From positions 1-22,821 of IMG/VR virus record IMGVR_UViG_3300023172_000205: a DNA stretch of 22,821 bases; one strand, given 5' to 3'. A program made the position numbers and the translations under genes. Below the pieces are notes generated by a model. It did not search any database. It saw only the letters and a program-made list of their open reading frames with translations, and was not told the DNA's origin. This DNA comes from a virus. Positions 20,737-22,821 of this stretch are shown here, piece after piece (position 1 is the stretch's first letter; each line of letters starts with the position of its first letter).

Positions 20737-22746
20737 TTACTTCGTTGTTGCTCGGAACGTTCCGTCCCAATCCTTGGGTTTGCCTGATTCGATACGAGCC
20801 TTCATGTTGGCGTAATATTCGGCCATGTTCTCATGGAACTCCTTGGCTATATCTAATCTCTTGAGTGCTTCCGTCCAATCTCCTGCGTAATATGATTCCA
20901 GGAACTGCCTGTGGTGTTCGGACTCCTTGGCCACGGTGTATATCTTGACACCTATTGTCTTGCCTTTGACTGCTATGCAATCAAGTTCGAACACGTTTAT
21001 CTTGTCTTTGACTCGCCTTGCTGTCTCAGGTCCAAGCACTATCCGGACACCGTACGTCTTTGACTGTCCCTCCAGCCTCGCGGCCAGGTTCACTCCATCT
21101 CCAAGGCAGGTGTAGTCGAAGCGTTGGTCGGATCCCATGTTGCCCACCACGACCTCCGCAGTGTTTATACCCAATCCCATTCCAAAGGCCGGTATGCCCT
21201 CCTGCTGTACTTCCTCGTTGAACTTGTCAAGGCTGTCCAACATCTTGATACCCGTCCACACGGCGTTCTCCGCGTGATCCCAATCATCCAGTGGTGCGTT
21301 CCAGAAAGCCATCTGTGCGTCACCTATGTACTTGTCTATGGTGCCCTTGTTGTTCAGTATCTCTCGGGTCATTGCCGTCATGTATCTGTTCATTATTCTC
21401 GTAAGTCCTTGCACGTCCTCACCATAGTGTTCTGAAATGGAAGTGAATCCCCTGACGTCAGTGAACATTATTGATAGGTTCCTTGATTCGCCACCCAACT
21501 TCAATAGGTCGGGATTCTTCTGTAGTTGTGCCACCATGTCTGGTGATAGGTATGTGCCGAACTGTTTCTTGATCTGTTGTTTGAGGCTGAACTCTTTGAC
21601 GAAACGATTGAACACTGCGTGGAATCCTGTGATAGTGGTCACGAGTATGATCCAACTGGCGTCCCAGAGTTGTAGGTGTTTCACGAAATAGAAATATGCT
21701 CCATAGGCCGTGCCTGACCACACAGTCAGTAGTACAGCACCCACCAACCAGTAGGGAGCGAATCCCGCCAACAATATTATTATGATTGCTAACACACCGG
21801 CCGCAACATATTCAAGGAACGTGGCAGTGTCCAGCCTAACGATGTTCTCACCATTCAACACGGTCTGTAAACTGACCGCCATCGCTGTGTGACTGTACTG
21901 CTCTCCATTTGGAGTTGCTATAATCGTGCTGATACCTTGGGCGGTGTTGCCTATTATCACAGTCTTGCCCGCCACTGACGTGAAGTCATCCGTGATGCTG
22001 ATCGTTTCAAACTGCTTGTTCCATCTCAGCCATATCCTTGCGTACTGGTCTGTTTTAATTGTTTTGAATTTTGGTACCCTTAGTGCTATCACTCCACCTT
22101 CGCTGGCTTTGACTTGATAACTGGGATCACCAACTGCGACCCTGATAACCTCCAATGCCACACTTGGATAGACTTCTTCACCCACCCTCATCAGCAATGG
22201 GAGTCTCCTCACCACACCATCTATCTCGGGCGTAGTGTTGACCACACCAACACCGTCAACGTTGTCTCCTAACAAAGGTATCGGTCCCAGCATTCCTGGC
22301 CATTCGAACAACCAAGGCATGGGATCTCCTATCTTGGCCACACCTCGTGGCACTGCGTTCTTGTTCGTCTGTGTTGTGCCCGCCTGTGCTATCACGATCC
22401 CGTTCTGCACCAATGCCTGTGCCAGGTCCATGTCTCCTCCCAACCTGTCCTCCTCTGAGAACAATATTGGCAGTACGATTATGCCCGCACCCGCTTCTCT
22501 CAATCTCCAGATCACATCTGCGAGTACCGTCCTCTTCCAAGGCCACTGTCCGTTCTGTTCTATGCTCTTCTCGTCTATCTCTACAATCACCACATCCTCA
22601 CTCATAGTGGGAGCGTCGTATTTCTGTATTAGGTCAAAACTTTTTAATCTTGCTGTCTCTTTCACGAATGGATCCTTGAGACCCCACGTCATTAACACCG
22701 CCAGTGTTATGAACGCCAGTGTCCAGTGTGTAAGTATCCGTTTCAT
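20737..22746 (-). CDS. CHASE2-adenylate/guanylate cyclase (class III), full length
   Basis: 669 residues. A first membrane helix (about 8-24), a CHASE2 sensor domain (about 28-305; VEIDEKSIEQNGQWPWKR, GPIPLLGD), three more membrane helices (about 312-329, 332-352, 362-379), a short linker, and a class III cyclase catalytic domain (about 420-605). Catalytic residues are intact: metal-binding Asp430 (MFTDVRGFT) and Asp476 (KYIGDAQMAF), purine-selecting Lys472 and Asp544 (FDYT), transition-state Asn553/Arg557 (GVNLAARLE). Lys/Asp at the selecting positions predicts ATP rather than GTP. A C-terminal TPR-like helical tail follows. CHASE2 senses an extracytoplasmic signal, so this would make cAMP in the host membrane. 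The ATG overlaps the upstream stop (ATGA). Confidence 0.95.
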   Translation of the reverse strand: MKRILTHWTLAFITLAVLMTWGLKDPFVKETARLKSFDLIQKYDAPTMSEDVVIVEIDEKSIEQNGQWPWKRTVLADVIWRLREAGAGIIVLPILFSEEDRLGGDMDLAQALVQNGIVIAQAGTTQTNKNAVPRGVAKIGDPMPWLFEWPGMLGPIPLLGDNVDGVGVVNTTPEIDGVVRRLPLLMRVGEEVYPSVALEVIRVAVGDPSYQVKASEGGVIALRVPKFKTIKTDQYARIWLRWNKQFETISITDDFTSVAGKTVIIGNTAQGISTIIATPNGEQYSHTAMAVSLQTVLNGENIVRLDTATFLEYVAAGVLAIIIILLAGFAPYWLVGAVLLTVWSGTAYGAYFYFVKHLQLWDASWIILVTTITGFHAVFNRFVKEFSLKQQIKKQFGTYLSPDMVAQLQKNPDLLKLGGESRNLSIMFTDVRGFTSISEHYGEDVQGLTRIMNRYMTAMTREILNNKGTIDKYIGDAQMAFWNAPLDDWDHAENAVWTGIKMLDSLDKFNEEVQQEGIPAFGMGLGINTAEVVVGNMGSDQRFDYTCLGDGVNLAARLEGQSKTYGVRIVLGPETARRVKDKINVFELDCIAVKGKTIGVKIYTVAKESEHHRQFLESYYAGDWTEALKRLDIAKEFHENMAEYYANMKARIESGKPKDWDGTFRATTK

Positions 22747-22821
22747 CCCCTGATGCCCTCTGTTGCTTTCCTCATGAACTTATAATTGACCCATTCCTCG
22801 AATCTATCTTTTTTATTTTTG
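22743..22821 (-). CDS. C-terminal fragment of a gene cut by the right edge
   Basis: The frame reads in from the right edge and stops at TGA 22743-22745, overlapping the ATG of the cyclase gene by 4 bases. At least 25 residues are seen, ending FMRKATEGIRG, preceded by a basic KNKKDRFEEW. No family can be named from this fragment. The 4-base overlap means the cyclase is translationally coupled to this gene, whose identity outside the window would tell what controls the cyclase. Confidence 0.6.
   Translation of the reverse strand, partial: KNKKDRFEEWVNYKFMRKATEGIRG

Noticed and set aside
1-22821. CRISPR array, tRNA or IS element
   Set aside because: No regularly spaced direct repeats, cloverleaf or transposase/terminal repeats were seen by reading both strands.

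Overview
The window reads as an accessory and tail-fibre region from the genome of a marine T4-like tailed phage (myovirus-type). The evidence is dense packing with one- to four-base start/stop overlaps, almost everything on the minus strand, fibre-like proteins of the kind found in marine T4-like phages, a DexA-like exonuclease, and recurrent TAAATAC boxes just upstream of structural genes that resemble T4 late promoters (TATAAATA). No T4 core gene (capsid, portal, terminase, polymerase) lies in the window. The assignment therefore rests on accessory genes and promoters, and an uncultured relative is likely. The host should be a bacterium: several genes have near-consensus sigma70 promoters. 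The QueD variant and the CHASE2 cyclase hint weakly at an alphaproteobacterium.

Layout. Positions 1-679 hold one gene cut by the left edge and one small gene of unknown function. Positions 695-11337 (minus) are a structural block: a small fibre-tip-like protein, an 837-residue protein with four Ig-like repeats, a 52-residue basic protein, three medium fibre-like proteins, a LamG-like protein and a 742-residue fibre-like protein. Four of these share an N-terminal module and a beta-solenoid-type repeat. A zinc-ribbon gene on the plus strand (11369-11647) diverges from them across a palindromic late-promoter box. Positions 11642-18625 (minus) are an accessory block: two paralogous GT42/DUF115-like putative glycosyltransferases, a DxD glycosyltransferase, an A-type Fe-S carrier (HesB/IscA), a variant QueD, an MBD4-like DNA glycosylase, a variant HIT protein, a DexA-like exonuclease and several unknowns. 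Positions 18667-20063 carry a radical SAM protein and a small secreted protein. Positions 20133-20736 (plus) carry two paralogous small membrane coiled-coil proteins. Positions 20737-22746 (minus) encode a full-length CHASE2-adenylate cyclase, coupled to a gene cut by the right edge.

How it works together (inference). Two promoter classes partition the genes. TAAATAC boxes serve virion genes, the small secreted protein and the membrane pair, which would be late functions. TTGACA/TATAAT-type promoters placed 5-6 bases from the ATG serve the exonuclease, the glycosylase, an Sm-like protein and the radical SAM protein, which would be early and apparently leaderless. The most unusual content is the membrane-anchored cAMP-producing enzyme with all catalytic residues intact, and the MBD4-type glycosylase. 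The glycosyltransferase set may decorate virion or host surface molecules.
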